DNA of 64,000 nt from NCBI RefSeq assembly GCF_001274775.1, contig NZ_LGUE01000008.1, forward strand, positions 425,535 through 489,534, given 5' to 3'. Each line of letters starts with the position of its first letter. Within the stretch, counting starts at the first letter, position 1. The notes below the pieces were generated by a model. The model was not told the DNA's origin. It saw nothing but the letters and a program-made list of their open reading frames with translations, and did not search any database. A program made the position numbers and the translations under genes. Shown here piece after piece: positions 1 to 8,718 of this stretch. Origin of the DNA: Rossellomorea marisflavi. GTDB taxonomy: Bacteria > Bacillota > Bacilli > Bacillales > Bacillaceae_B.

Positions 1-1173
1 CAGCAGCGGACGCGGGACCGACAGGATCTTCACAAAGTATGGGATAAGCGGGAGATTCAAGATCAACAAGAATACATTCCCAACATACATACTCGCAATG
101 ACTCCCCAGAAAATCGTCGGATTCTCCGTCATGAGAAGCGGACCCGGCTGGACGCCGAGGACAAGGAAGGCACCGAGCATGACGGCGGTCGTCCCGGAAC
201 CCGGGATCCCGAGGCTGAGCAACGGTACGAACGCACCGCTCGTGGCTGCGTTATTGGCCGTCTCAGGTGCCGCCAGCCCCTTGACCGAGCCTTTCCCGAA
301 TTCTTCGGGCTTCTTGGCAAGCTTCTTCTCGGAAATATAGGCAACAAAGGAAGAAATGGTGGCCCCTGCTCCTGGCAGTACCCCCAAGAGGAAGCCGATG
401 AAGGATTGTCTCGTCATCGGGCCTTTCATCTCTTTGAAATCCTCTTTGGACAGCTTCAAACTGCCAATGTTCTTAAAGTCGCTCATCTTTGCCTTCCGGT
501 TGAGAATCAGGAAGCAGACTTCAGCCAGGGCAAAGACACCTAGGGCGATGACCAGAAAATCGATCCCGTCGAGAAGGTTGACATTCCCCATTGTAAAACG
601 GCTCGTACCCGTTTGGGAATCGATCCCGATGGTCACGACCATGAAGCCGAGGACCGCAGACGTAAGCGCCTTGAGGGTGGAACCGTCCGAAAGACTTGAG
701 ATGGCCGTCAAGCCAAGCAGCATGAGGGCAAAGTATTCGGGCGGTCCGAAAATGATGGCCACGCTTGCCAATACCGGGGCAAATAGCATCAAAAGGATGA
801 CGCTGACCGTCCCTCCGACAAAGGAAGCGATGGCGGAAATCGCAAGGGCTTTCCCTGCCTTCCCCTGCTGGGCCATGGGATAGCCGTCAAAAGCCGTTGC
901 CACAGTGCCGGCCACACCGGGAGCATTCAGTAGGATGGAAGACGTCGATCCTCCATACATGGACCCATAATACACACCCGCCATCATGACAAGGGCGATG
1001 GTGGGGTCCATCCCATAGGTAACGGGGATCATGATCGCAATCGCACTGATCGGACCGAGTCCCGGGATCATTCCGATGATCGTCCCGATCAGTACCCCGA
1101 TAAATACAAACATAATTCCTTGTAAACTGAAGGCTAATTGAAAGCCTTGCAGCAATCCATCAAACGAACCCAT
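1..1173 (-). CDS. tctA: Tripartite tricarboxylate transporter large permease TctA (3' end cut by window)
   Basis: Large integral membrane permease of a TTT-family transporter, which imports citrate or other carboxylates handed over by a periplasmic-type binding protein. The 391 visible codons run from an ATG preceded by GAAAGGAGTG off the left edge, so roughly the last fifth of a typical 500-residue TctA is missing. Many hydrophobic segments are visible, plus the glycine/proline-rich family signatures GMIPGLGP near residue 38 and LGVLPGAGAT near residue 265. It is the last gene of tctC-tctB-tctA, with about 25 bases between tctB and tctA. The substrate cannot be read from sequence; the nearby CitA/DcuS-type sensor suggests citrate or a related acid. 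Confidence 0.9.
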   Translation of the reverse strand, partial: MGSFDGLLQGFQLAFSLQGIMFVFIGVLIGTIIGMIPGLGPISAIAIMIPVTYGMDPTIALVMMAGVYYGSMYGGSTSSILLNAPGVAGTVATAFDGYPMAQQGKAGKALAISAIASFVGGTVSVILLMLFAPVLASVAIIFGPPEYFALMLLGLTAISSLSDGSTLKALTSAVLGFMVVTIGIDSQTGTSRFTMGNVNLLDGIDFLVIALGVFALAEVCFLILNRKAKMSDFKNIGSLKLSKEDFKEMKGPMTRQSFIGFLLGVLPGAGATISSFVAYISEKKLAKKPEEFGKGSVKGLAAPETANNAATSGAFVPLLSLGIPGSGTTAVMLGAFLVLGVQPGPLLMTENPTIFWGVIASMYVGNVFLLILNLPLIPYFVKILSVPRPLL

Positions 1174-1197
1174 ACGTTCACTCCTTTCTTTCCTTTA

Positions 1198-1656
1198 TCA
1201 AAACGGCAGTATTCCTGCCGGCAGACGGATGGATAAAGCGTAATTAAACAGACTGTATGCACCGCCTGAGAACACGACAGCCGTTATGATATTCGGAACC
1301 CATTTCTTATACCCCAACAGTCTGGAACAGACGATGATGAAGGCAGTCGTCATGAGGACAAAGCCTGCTACCTCAAGGAACGTGATATAGATCAGAACCA
1401 GGCCCATGACGGCAAGAAGCATGAGGACTTCCTTCTTAGGGATCACCCGTTTGGCCTTTTGGTCTTCCGTGTCTATATCCTTACTGAAGAAAAAGCAGAC
1501 GGATAAGATCAGAAGACAAAAGCCCAGGATCTTGGGAATCAGATCGGCATCAACCGGAACAAAGGGATATTCAGGAAGAAGGAACGCCATCATCAGATAA
1601 AGGACCGATACAAGCATCAATACAATGGAAATACTTTTATTCACCGTTAATTTCAT
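1198..1656 (-). CDS. tctB: Tripartite tricarboxylate transporter small permease TctB
   Basis: Small membrane subunit of the TTT transporter, 152 residues, usual for TctB. Four hydrophobic stretches are visible (about residues 8-28, 40-58, 75-110 and 118-145), with a charged lysine-rich loop near residues 60-75. An AGGAGG precedes the ATG. It lies between tctC (11 bases upstream) and tctA, the standard gene order, so the three are almost certainly one transcript. Sequence conservation in TctB is low, so the call rests on size, topology and position. Confidence 0.85.
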   Translation of the reverse strand: MKLTVNKSISIVLMLVSVLYLMMAFLLPEYPFVPVDADLIPKILGFCLLILSVCFFFSKDIDTEDQKAKRVIPKKEVLMLLAVMGLVLIYITFLEVAGFVLMTTAFIIVCSRLLGYKKWVPNIITAVVFSGGAYSLFNYALSIRLPAGILPF

Positions 1657-1667
1657 CTCTGATCCTC

Positions 1668-2678
1668 CTAATCTCTTTTGAAGCCGAGCTCATCCAGGAC
1701 TTTGGCGAGATCCTCCGCTTGTTCATCCAGGAAGAACTTGAATTCTTCACTGCCCATGTACTGTTCATCCCACCCGTATGTCTTCCTGACCTTGTCGAAG
1801 GATTCCGATTCGGATACACCCTTCGCAATATCTTCATAATAGGCAATCTGTTCATCGGTCATATCGGGCGGTCCGAATAATCCGCGCCACACGATGAATT
1901 CGGCATCAATCCCCTGCTCTTTTGCTGTCGGAAGGGTTTCGAGGAATTCGTCCCCTGAGAGTCGTTCAGGAGAGGTGACGGCGAGGATTTTCAATTTCTC
2001 GGCCCTTGCCTGATCCATGGCATCGGATACCCCTGTCGAGACGACATCGACACTGCCATTGAGTACGGCCGTCATGGAGCCTCCATCCTGATCTGAGACA
2101 TATCGGATCTTGGTGATGTCCACACCTGCCGCCTGGGCGAACATGATGAATTGAATATGATCCATGCTTCCTGGAGATGAGATTCCGACGACTGTCACGC
2201 TCTCCGGATCCTTCCTCATATCCTCAAACAGCTCATCGAGTGTGTCCCATTTGGCATCGGCTCTTACGGCAAATGCTCCGTAATCAGCAATCAGGTTGGC
2301 AATGGGTGTGAAATCTTCGTAGCCGTAAGGGGATTGCCCGTTCAGTGCTACAAAGTGTAACGGAGGGGAGCTGATGAAGATGTTGTGGGGATCATTCCGC
2401 TTGTGGATATAGGACCAGGCCACTGCTCCGCCGCCGCCCGGTTTGTTGACGACACCGAAGCTGCGATCTGATAGATTTTCATCTTCAATGCTTTTCGCGA
2501 TCATCCTGGCGGTGGTGTCCCATCCGCCTCCTGCTCCTGCCGGGGCGATGACTTCAATGGAGCGGTCCGGTTCCCATTCTCCATCTGCATTGACCGACCC
2601 TTTTTGGACGGGAAGGGAACAGCCTGTCATTAAAATGAGGCCGAATGTGATAAGTACAATCAATCGTTTTCGCAACAC
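1668..2678 (-). CDS. tctC: Tripartite tricarboxylate transporter solute-binding lipoprotein TctC
   Basis: Extracytoplasmic carboxylate receptor of the TTT system, Bug/TctC family, 336 residues with the start used here. I chose the GTG at 2676-2678 because AAGGAGG lies six bases upstream; a longer reading frame opens at 2702 without a ribosome site. From this GTG the protein has a short basic N-terminus, a hydrophobic core and the lipobox MTGC with Cys20, so it is probably a lipoprotein. The family motif APAGAGGGWDTTAR follows near residue 48 and an NKPGGGGAVAW segment near residue 80. It is first gene of tctCBA and is preceded by a cre site. Confidence 0.92.
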   Translation of the reverse strand: MLRKRLIVLITFGLILMTGCSLPVQKGSVNADGEWEPDRSIEVIAPAGAGGGWDTTARMIAKSIEDENLSDRSFGVVNKPGGGGAVAWSYIHKRNDPHNIFISSPPLHFVALNGQSPYGYEDFTPIANLIADYGAFAVRADAKWDTLDELFEDMRKDPESVTVVGISSPGSMDHIQFIMFAQAAGVDITKIRYVSDQDGGSMTAVLNGSVDVVSTGVSDAMDQARAEKLKILAVTSPERLSGDEFLETLPTAKEQGIDAEFIVWRGLFGPPDMTDEQIAYYEDIAKGVSESESFDKVRKTYGWDEQYMGSEEFKFFLDEQAEDLAKVLDELGFKRD

Positions 2679-2726
2679 TAGCGCCTCCTTGCCATTTTTC
2701 AACCATTTTACGGGGTGTTCACAGTT

Positions 2727-2742
2727 TTGTAACCGTTTCCAA
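2727..2742 (-). promoter_or_regulatory. Catabolite-responsive element (CcpA site) upstream of tctC
   Basis: Read on the minus strand the site is TTGGAAACGGTTACAA, which fits the Bacillus cre consensus WTGNAARCGNWWWCAW at every position. It lies about 50 bases upstream of the tctC start, between the terminator of the two-component system and the transporter operon. Glucose repression of tctCBA by CcpA is inferred; B. subtilis citrate uptake is known to be under CcpA control. Confidence 0.75.
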
Positions 2743-2790
2743 TTTAAAGTTCTTAGTGTCCTTTTTGCCTTTTATGTTCATAAAGTTCAC

Positions 2791-2834
2791 AAAAAAGCGG
2801 TTTTGAAAAAGATTCCTCCTTTTCAAAACCGCTT
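2791..2834 (-). terminator. Rho-independent terminator after the two-component system
   Basis: A 15-bp stem (2795-2809 paired with 2820-2834) with a ten-base loop is followed on the minus strand by a run of six T. It separates the regulator gene from tctCBA, so the transporter needs its own promoter. Confidence 0.9.
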
Positions 2835-2837
2835 TGA

Positions 2838-3503
2838 TCATTTCCGTTTGTATTTCCTTTCCGGGCGACCCACGATCCCGTAGACGAGCTCTGCTTCAGC
2901 TTCTTTGATCGAGATAAGGTATTCCAGATAGCGGCGGGAAGTCGTCCTGGAAGCTCCGAACAGCTTCCCGAGGGCTTCCGCCGTGATCCCTTCTTCCTGT
3001 TGTCCAAGAAGCTCCTTGACCTTTTCAAGCGTCAGCTGATCGATCCCCTTCGGAAGGGCCTCCGGGGGAGAAGACATCTCGGACCGGAAAAGCCGGTCGA
3101 TGAGGGCTTGATTCACATCTTCACTTCCCTTCAGGACATGCTGCGTGTTCGAAGCACGCGAAACAGCTTCTGACAATCGTTCTAGCTCGATGGGCTTGAT
3201 CAGGTAGTCCAAAACCCCCTGGTTCAGCGCCTTCGTCAAAATCATTCGATCCGTCGCCGCTGTAATGAGGATGATCTGAAGGCCGGGACAGACTTCCCTG
3301 AGCGACCCGATGATGCTGATTCCAAGACTATCCGGCAGATAAACGTCCAGAAGGAGCAGATCGGGCTTTAACTCACCAACAAGCCTTAGGGTTTCTGCGG
3401 CAGTTGAAGCCGAGGCAAGTACCTGGATCCCTCCGATCCTTTCAAGGAACTGATGATGGATGTCGGCTACACGGTAGTCATCTTCTGCAATAAGGACCTT
3501 CAC
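2838..3503 (-). CDS. Response regulator, CitB/DcuR-type, of carboxylate two-component system
   Basis: Receiver-domain transcription factor of 221 residues. The receiver spans about residues 1-120, with acidic residues 7-9, phospho-acceptor Asp53 in LLLLDVYLPD, Thr81 and Lys103 in YLIKPIE. The C-terminal part (about 150-215) carries a helix-turn-helix with the GASRTTSRRYLEYL segment typical of CitT/DctR/DcuR regulators. It starts at GTG and overlaps the stop of the kinase gene by four bases (GTGA), so the two are translationally coupled. The probable target is the tctCBA operon immediately downstream, by analogy with citST-citM of B. subtilis. Confidence 0.88.
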   Translation of the reverse strand: MKVLIAEDDYRVADIHHQFLERIGGIQVLASASTAAETLRLVGELKPDLLLLDVYLPDSLGISIIGSLREVCPGLQIILITAATDRMILTKALNQGVLDYLIKPIELERLSEAVSRASNTQHVLKGSEDVNQALIDRLFRSEMSSPPEALPKGIDQLTLEKVKELLGQQEEGITAEALGKLFGASRTTSRRYLEYLISIKEAEAELVYGIVGRPERKYKRK

Positions 3504-5089
3504 TGAGTACTTCCTCCTTTCGGAATATAGACGGTTACGACCGTCCCTTCCTGTTCATCGGATGCGATTTCCAAACTCCCTCCGAGCTCACGCAGTGACG
3601 CGTGGACGAGGGACATGCCAAATCCTCTGTCTGAGCCTTCTTTTGTCGTAAATCCCTGCTCGTGGATCCGTTCCATCATCTCAGGCGGGATCCCTTTTCC
3701 ATTATCGGATACCTCGAGGATGAGATCATCGGCGATATCCGTCGTATACACTTGAACCTTTGGGTTCGCTTGTCCTGCTACGGCTTCGAAGGCATTGTCG
3801 ATGATATTTCCTATGATCGTCACGAGGGGAGAGGCAGCCTCCTGAGGCCATTCAAATTGAATGGCACTGGTCTCATCCAGAGCGAAGGTTATTTTTTTCT
3901 CAGATGCTTTGGACAGCTTCCCGATCAGGACCGCTTGAATCGTCGGATCGTGGATCTGTTCAAACAATACGCGTTCATATGCCTTTTGCTGGCCGGTTTC
4001 TTCATGGATGAACGCCATGGCTTTTTTGATTTTCCCGAGCTGCAGCCAGCCTGATATAGCATACAGCTTATTGGTATATTCATGTGTCTGGGCACGAAGG
4101 TCATGAGAGTACTGCTGTACCTCCGACAACGTGCTGATGAGCTCCTGTATTTCCGAACGGCGCTGGAAGCTCGCGACCTTTCCCCCGTAGCGACCCTCAT
4201 CGTCCACCCTCTTGTAGCGGACCACAAGCTGCTGGCCCCCATACACGGTTTCATATTGTCCTTCCGCTGCTTCGCGTTCCATGACACTGGCGATCGTAGA
4301 GCCGGGGAGGATGTTTTGAATAGGGTGACCGATCGCATCTTCCGCGATGCCCAGAATCTCTTTTGCCGACTGGTTGACGAGGGTGACCCGGCCGTCCTGA
4401 TCTGTCGCCATGACCCCTTCACTGATTGCTTCAAGCACGGCTCCTCTTTCCTTATAGATCCTGGCGATCTGATACGGCTCGAGTCCGAATGTGTCTTTCC
4501 GGATATTGCGGGTCAGCATCAAGCTACCACCGACTCCCATGATGAAGATGAACAGGAGCCATAAAAGGATGCCGATCAACCCTTCCTGATAAGTCGAGTC
4601 GATCTCAGAGAGAAGGAATCCGACCGATACGACACCGATGATTTCACCTGATTCATTGACGATCGGCGTTTTTCCACGGACCGATTCCCCTATGGAACCC
4701 TTAGCCATGGAAACATAGCTCTTTCCATCGATCAGGGCCTCATCGTTGTCCCCACCGACCATCGCCTTCCCGATCTTTTCCTTTGTAGGATGGGTGTAGC
4801 GGATCCCATCCATATCGCCTATGACGATGAATTCGGCACCTGATTTCTCACGGATTTTTTCTACGACTTGTTGCATATCTGAAGCGTTTGCATTTTCAGT
4901 CAATACCTGTTTCACATCCGGGATTTCCGATACGGTCATCGCCGTTGTAAGAGCCTGCTGGCCGACGATGTCCTGTGCCTGCTTACGCTCAAAATACATA
5001 TACACCACCGTCACCATCAGCATGATGATGGTGATCAACGTACAGACAAGCACCATGATCTTCCGCTCGAGGGGCCATCTGTTCTCCAT
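3500..5089 (-). CDS. Sensor histidine kinase, CitA/DcuS family
   Basis: Membrane sensor kinase of 529 residues. Domains in order: TM helix about 10-32, extracytoplasmic single-Cache-type sensor about 35-165, second TM about 168-193, PAS domain about 215-300, a short dimerisation segment with phospho-accepting His336 in QTHEYTNKLYAI (the signature of the DcuS/CitA/MalK kinases), and a C-terminal HATPase with NIIDNAFEA and DNGKGI. This subfamily senses C4-dicarboxylates or citrate directly with the Cache domain. GGGAGGG lies upstream of the ATG. The regulator gene follows with a 4-base overlap and the tct transporter comes next. Confidence 0.9.
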   Translation of the reverse strand: MENRWPLERKIMVLVCTLITIIMLMVTVVYMYFERKQAQDIVGQQALTTAMTVSEIPDVKQVLTENANASDMQQVVEKIREKSGAEFIVIGDMDGIRYTHPTKEKIGKAMVGGDNDEALIDGKSYVSMAKGSIGESVRGKTPIVNESGEIIGVVSVGFLLSEIDSTYQEGLIGILLWLLFIFIMGVGGSLMLTRNIRKDTFGLEPYQIARIYKERGAVLEAISEGVMATDQDGRVTLVNQSAKEILGIAEDAIGHPIQNILPGSTIASVMEREAAEGQYETVYGGQQLVVRYKRVDDEGRYGGKVASFQRRSEIQELISTLSEVQQYSHDLRAQTHEYTNKLYAISGWLQLGKIKKAMAFIHEETGQQKAYERVLFEQIHDPTIQAVLIGKLSKASEKKITFALDETSAIQFEWPQEAASPLVTIIGNIIDNAFEAVAGQANPKVQVYTTDIADDLILEVSDNGKGIPPEMMERIHEQGFTTKEGSDRGFGMSLVHASLRELGGSLEIASDEQEGTVVTVYIPKGGSTQ

Positions 5090-5200
5090 CTCTGCATCCC
5101 TCCCGTATCACCCCGATGCAGAAAATTCTAACACTTTATGGAATAATAGAAAAGGAGGCATTTAGCGGGAGACTCCCTCCCCGCCTCAAAAGCCGCAGTT

Positions 5201-5209
5201 TGATATAAT
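5201..5209 (+). promoter_or_regulatory. Probable extended -10 promoter of pepT
   Basis: TGATATAAT, a TG-n extended -10 with a perfect TATAAT, lies 35 bases upstream of the pepT start. No convincing -35 is visible, which is normal for extended -10 promoters. Confidence 0.55.
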
Positions 5210-5243
5210 GGTAGAAGTACATACTCGAAAGGGGAAATGAACA

Positions 5244-6476
5244 TTGAAGCAGGAAATCATCGAACGCTTTACGTCTTATGTGAAAATGGATACCCAGTCC
5301 AACGAACAAAACGAATCTTGCCCCTCCACTCCCGGACAGCTTGAACTCGGGAAAAAGCTTGTAGAAGAGTTGAAGTCGATCGGGTTGAGCGATGCCTCCA
5401 TGGACGACTTTGGATATGTGATGGCCACCCTGCCAGCCAATACGGACAAGGATGTACCGACAATCGGATTCCTGGCGCATGTCGATACGGCCACAGATTT
5501 CACCGGCAAGAATGTTAATCCGCAGATTCATGAAGAATATGACGGTGGCGAAATCGTCCTGAATGAAGACCGCGGTGTCACGCTATCACCCCATGAATTT
5601 CCGAACCTCGGAAACTATCATGGCCATACCTTGATCACAACGGATGGAACGACGCTCCTTGGTGCCGATAATAAAGCCGGCATTGCCGAGATCATGACCG
5701 CCATGGACTACCTCGTGAAACATCCTGACATCGAACACGGGCGGATCCGGGTCGCTTTCACACCGGATGAAGAAATCGGACGCGGCCCTCATCGATTCGA
5801 TGTGGAGCGATTCGATGCCCAGTATGCCTATACCGTAGACGGAGGCCCACTCGGGGAGCTGCAATACGAAAGCTTCAGCGCGGCAGGTGCCGTCATCACC
5901 ATCAACGGAACGAACATCCATCCGGGAACGGCAAAAGGAAAGATGGTCAACTCCATGAAGATCGCCATGGAGCTTCAGAGCCGACTGCCTCGAGAGGAAG
6001 TACCTGAATATACGGAAGGGTATGAAGGTTTCTTCCACCTCCTCTCCTTCGAGGGCGATGTGGAAAAGACGACCCTCACGTATATCATTCGTGATTTCGA
6101 CCGTGAGACATTCACCGCGCGGAAGGAGCTTATGACCTCCATCGTGAAAGAACTTCAGGAAACATACGGGGAAGAGCGCGTTTCTCTCTCCATGAAAGAT
6201 CAGTATTACAATATGCGCGAGAAGATCGAGCCCGTGAAATTCATTGTCGATACGGCATATAAAGCCATGACCAACCACGGCATCGTTCCGATCGTCGAGC
6301 CGATCCGCGGCGGGACAGACGGTTCCCAGCTTTCCTACATGGGACTCCCGACCCCGAATATCTTCACAGGCGGAGAGAACTTCCACGGGAAATTCGAATT
6401 CATCTCCGTGGACAATATGGAGAAATCCGTGAATGTGATCGTGGAAATCGCACGTCTATTTGCAGAAGAAGCATAA
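5244..6476 (+). CDS. pepT: Peptidase T (tripeptide aminopeptidase)
   Basis: Cytoplasmic zinc aminopeptidase of family M20 that removes the N-terminal residue from tripeptides. It has 410 residues, the normal PepT length. Visible metal/catalytic segments are [12 protein letters not shown] (His79, Asp81), [24 protein letters not shown], and near the C-terminus [18 protein letters not shown] with NFHGKFEF. The start is TTG with AAGGGG ten bases upstream; no in-frame ATG is better placed. It stands alone between its own promoter and a strong terminator, and faces away from the two-component system on the left. Confidence 0.96.
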   Translation: MKQEIIERFTSYVKMDTQSNEQNESCPSTPGQLELGKKLVEELKSIGLSDASMDDFGYVMATLPANTDKDVPTIGFLAHVDTATDFTGKNVNPQIHEEYDGGEIVLNEDRGVTLSPHEFPNLGNYHGHTLITTDGTTLLGADNKAGIAEIMTAMDYLVKHPDIEHGRIRVAFTPDEEIGRGPHRFDVERFDAQYAYTVDGGPLGELQYESFSAAGAVITINGTNIHPGTAKGKMVNSMKIAMELQSRLPREEVPEYTEGYEGFFHLLSFEGDVEKTTLTYIIRDFDRETFTARKELMTSIVKELQETYGEERVSLSMKDQYYNMREKIEPVKFIVDTAYKAMTNHGIVPIVEPIRGGTDGSQLSYMGLPTPNIFTGGENFHGKFEFISVDNMEKSVNVIVEIARLFAEEA

Positions 6477-6480
6477 GATC

Positions 6481-6514
6481 AGAGCAGTCCTTGAACAGGA
6501 CTGCTCTTTTTTTT
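6481..6514 (+). terminator. Rho-independent terminator after pepT
   Basis: An 11-bp perfect stem (AGAGCAGTCCT) with a five-base loop and eight T, directly after the pepT stop. Confidence 0.95.
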
Positions 6515-6587
6515 GCACATGCACATTCGCTTCCGGCAAGTCCGGAAATTATAATGTGGGATACAGACTAAGACGAGGTGACCCATT

Positions 6588-7985
6588 ATGAGATATGTTG
6601 AATTGAATGACTATCCCTCCCTCCTCATCATTCCCGTCGGCAGGAAGTTCCCCGAAGTCAGGTCCATCGGACACAAGAAGCAGCGGGGGCTCCTGAGCCG
6701 ACTCCAACACGCGGTGGACGGGATCATTGAAGAGGGACATGCCATACAGGCTTTCTTCCCCGACATCAACGGTAGACGCCTTCCCGTTCCGATCTATCGG
6801 AAAGAAGAGCTTTACCCCCATCTCATCAGACCTGAATCCTTCCTGTGGAAGAAGCATTCCGACCAGCGGGGGCTCCCCATAGAGAAAGATTCCTTCTACA
6901 GCGTGGAATATGAAACCCTTTCTGCGCAGGACCTGGAAGCTCACGTGCAGCGTGTGATGACCGACTACTCGTTCGCCGCCATCCTTCAGGAGAGGAAGAG
7001 GGATGAGTGGCTGGAGTCGATCCGGTCCGCCTATTCACGGCATCCTTTCATTGAATTAGCACGTACGAAGCAGGACGTCGTACAGGCTGTAGAAATCCTT
7101 AATTCCTCTTCCCTTCTCGGCCTGTTGAATTCACCGGAGGATGTGGCCTTCTGGAGGCACCGTGTGGAAATCGTCCTTCGCCCCTACAGAAGCATTCCTT
7201 TTCCTTGGCGGTGGGATATATGCCGTCATGAGAAAGAGCTTACCCTGAAAGCGAAGGAAGAAATCCTCTCCTGTACCTGTCATGAGTGCAACTATACAAT
7301 CGACTATTATCCGGAAGAAGACCGTGTGACCCTGCCGACCGAGGTCAATATGGAGCAGGCGCGTAAACGCATTGCCACAATCGAAAGGCAGTTCAATGCC
7401 ATGGCCGAGAAAACAACGGATGTCGTGACCGCTATACGCCGACTCCAAGACCTTAAGGCAGCCTTGAGACCTCTTGCAGGCATGATCGAACGGGCAAGGG
7501 ATCTTGAAGAACAATTGGGAGGACGGGCAGCCTCCCATCCCATCCTTTCCATCTATCAGTCCTTAAAGGGATGTAAGCTGCCCGATCGCTATGTGGAACC
7601 CGATTTAATGAGCCTGTCCCTCGTCCATATTCCTGATATTTCACTGCTCAAGACGAACCTGGAGGGAGAAGACTTTCAGCAGACGCTGGAAGATCATCTT
7701 TCCTATCTTGAGAGAAAAGAGCAGGAATACCGCCCATCACCGGATGATGTGATGGTAGAGGTCAAAGGGTATGGGCTCACCCGTGGTATGATCGAGGACA
7801 TCGAGGGTGTCCCCGGTTGGTCGGATATTCCCGTCCACCTGCTTGTTCAAATCTTAAAGGGCGAGGCCACCAGCAAGATCAGGCGCATGGGACTGAATGA
7901 TACATCGATCTTCGCCATGCTTTCCTCATGGCCGGCCAAGTACATCACTCAAGCGATGATCAAATGGAAGAAGAGCGGTGCATGA
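6588..7985 (+). CDS. Orphan protein with zinc-ribbon-like cysteines, possible RQC-minor family DNA-binding protein
   Basis: A 465-residue protein I cannot assign firmly. The ATG follows a GAGGTG site and a TATAAT lies at 6550-6555. The N-terminal part (PVGRKFPEVRSIGHKKQRG, near residue 17) is basic. A middle DICRHEK...CTCHECNYTI segment looks like a small zinc ribbon (residues about 205-240), followed by a probable coiled coil (about 250-310). The C-terminal VEVKGYGLTRGMIEDIEGVPGW region looks like a winged-helix element. From memory this layout resembles the Bacillus family annotated as RQC-minor DNA-binding protein, an offshoot of the RecQ C-terminal domain; that is recollection, not a search result. 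No helicase motifs are present. It is a lone gene with no obvious operon partner. Confidence 0.5.
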   Translation: MRYVELNDYPSLLIIPVGRKFPEVRSIGHKKQRGLLSRLQHAVDGIIEEGHAIQAFFPDINGRRLPVPIYRKEELYPHLIRPESFLWKKHSDQRGLPIEKDSFYSVEYETLSAQDLEAHVQRVMTDYSFAAILQERKRDEWLESIRSAYSRHPFIELARTKQDVVQAVEILNSSSLLGLLNSPEDVAFWRHRVEIVLRPYRSIPFPWRWDICRHEKELTLKAKEEILSCTCHECNYTIDYYPEEDRVTLPTEVNMEQARKRIATIERQFNAMAEKTTDVVTAIRRLQDLKAALRPLAGMIERARDLEEQLGGRAASHPILSIYQSLKGCKLPDRYVEPDLMSLSLVHIPDISLLKTNLEGEDFQQTLEDHLSYLERKEQEYRPSPDDVMVEVKGYGLTRGMIEDIEGVPGWSDIPVHLLVQILKGEATSKIRRMGLNDTSIFAMLSSWPAKYITQAMIKWKKSGA

Positions 7986-8139
7986 GCGTGCACCGTTCTT
8001 CTTTGTGTGGAAAAAAAGAAGTTTGTTTGTCTTCTTTGTTACACGTCAACATATTTTCACATTTTTCATCAAGCTTCCCCTTGTTCCCCGCCCCTTTCTC
8101 CCATACTATTACACTATGAATGTAAAAAGGAGTGGTCCC

Positions 8140-8703
8140 ATGCTTCCCATTGAACGCCGACAACAGATCCTGACTTGGCTTGAAGAGGAAGACACCTTGA
8201 AGGTATCGGATATCAGCGAGCGCCTCGGTGTCTCCGAGATGACGGTCTACCGGGACATCAAACCCCTTGTGGATGAAGGGCGTGTCCAAAAGACGTCAAA
8301 CGGAATCGCCTCAAGCCATGAGCTACCCCTAAACGGATGCAGCCTTTGCATGAAGTCGATCGGAACGAGGCACTCTGTCCAGCTCGTGAAGACAAGTCAC
8401 CGTGTCGAACAAACCTGCTGTCCACACTGCGGCCTTCTTCGCTTCAACGACATCCGCGATGAGGTTGTTCAGATACTGTGCCGTGATTTTCTGACCGATG
8501 CCACAATCAGCGCCAAGACCGCTACGTTCCTCATCGGTGCTGAATTGAATCTGAATTGCTGTCAGCCTCAGGTCATCGCCTTCGGTTCACTCATGCACGC
8601 AGAAAAATTCCAAATTGGATTCGGCGGTACCCTGCACACATTCGAAGAGGCCATTCTCGCCATTTCGGATACGATGCAAGGGAATGGCTGCTGTCACTCA
8701 TAA
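8140..8703 (+). CDS. DeoR-type HTH regulator fused to a cysteine-rich NosL-like domain
   Basis: The start at 8140 is chosen because AAGGAG lies seven bases upstream; a longer frame opens at 7978 inside the end of the previous gene. The 187-residue protein begins with a DeoR helix-turn-helix (residues about 1-60, LKVSDISERLGVSEMTVYRD). Then come CSLC, CCPHC and a C-terminal domain with LNCCQPQVIAFGS and KFQIGFGG, which reads like the copper chaperone NosL. It ends in CCHS. Ten or more cysteines in 130 residues suggest metal sensing, probably copper, by inference. It heads a co-directional unit with a PepSY membrane protein (15 bases downstream) and a FixH-type lipoprotein. Confidence 0.7.
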   Translation: MLPIERRQQILTWLEEEDTLKVSDISERLGVSEMTVYRDIKPLVDEGRVQKTSNGIASSHELPLNGCSLCMKSIGTRHSVQLVKTSHRVEQTCCPHCGLLRFNDIRDEVVQILCRDFLTDATISAKTATFLIGAELNLNCCQPQVIAFGSLMHAEKFQIGFGGTLHTFEEAILAISDTMQGNGCCHS

Positions 8704-8718
8704 AAAAGGAGTCTACGT

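Noticed and set aside
5586-6386. 266-codon minus-strand frame inside pepT
   Set aside because: Shadow of pepT; no recognisable domain or ribosome site.
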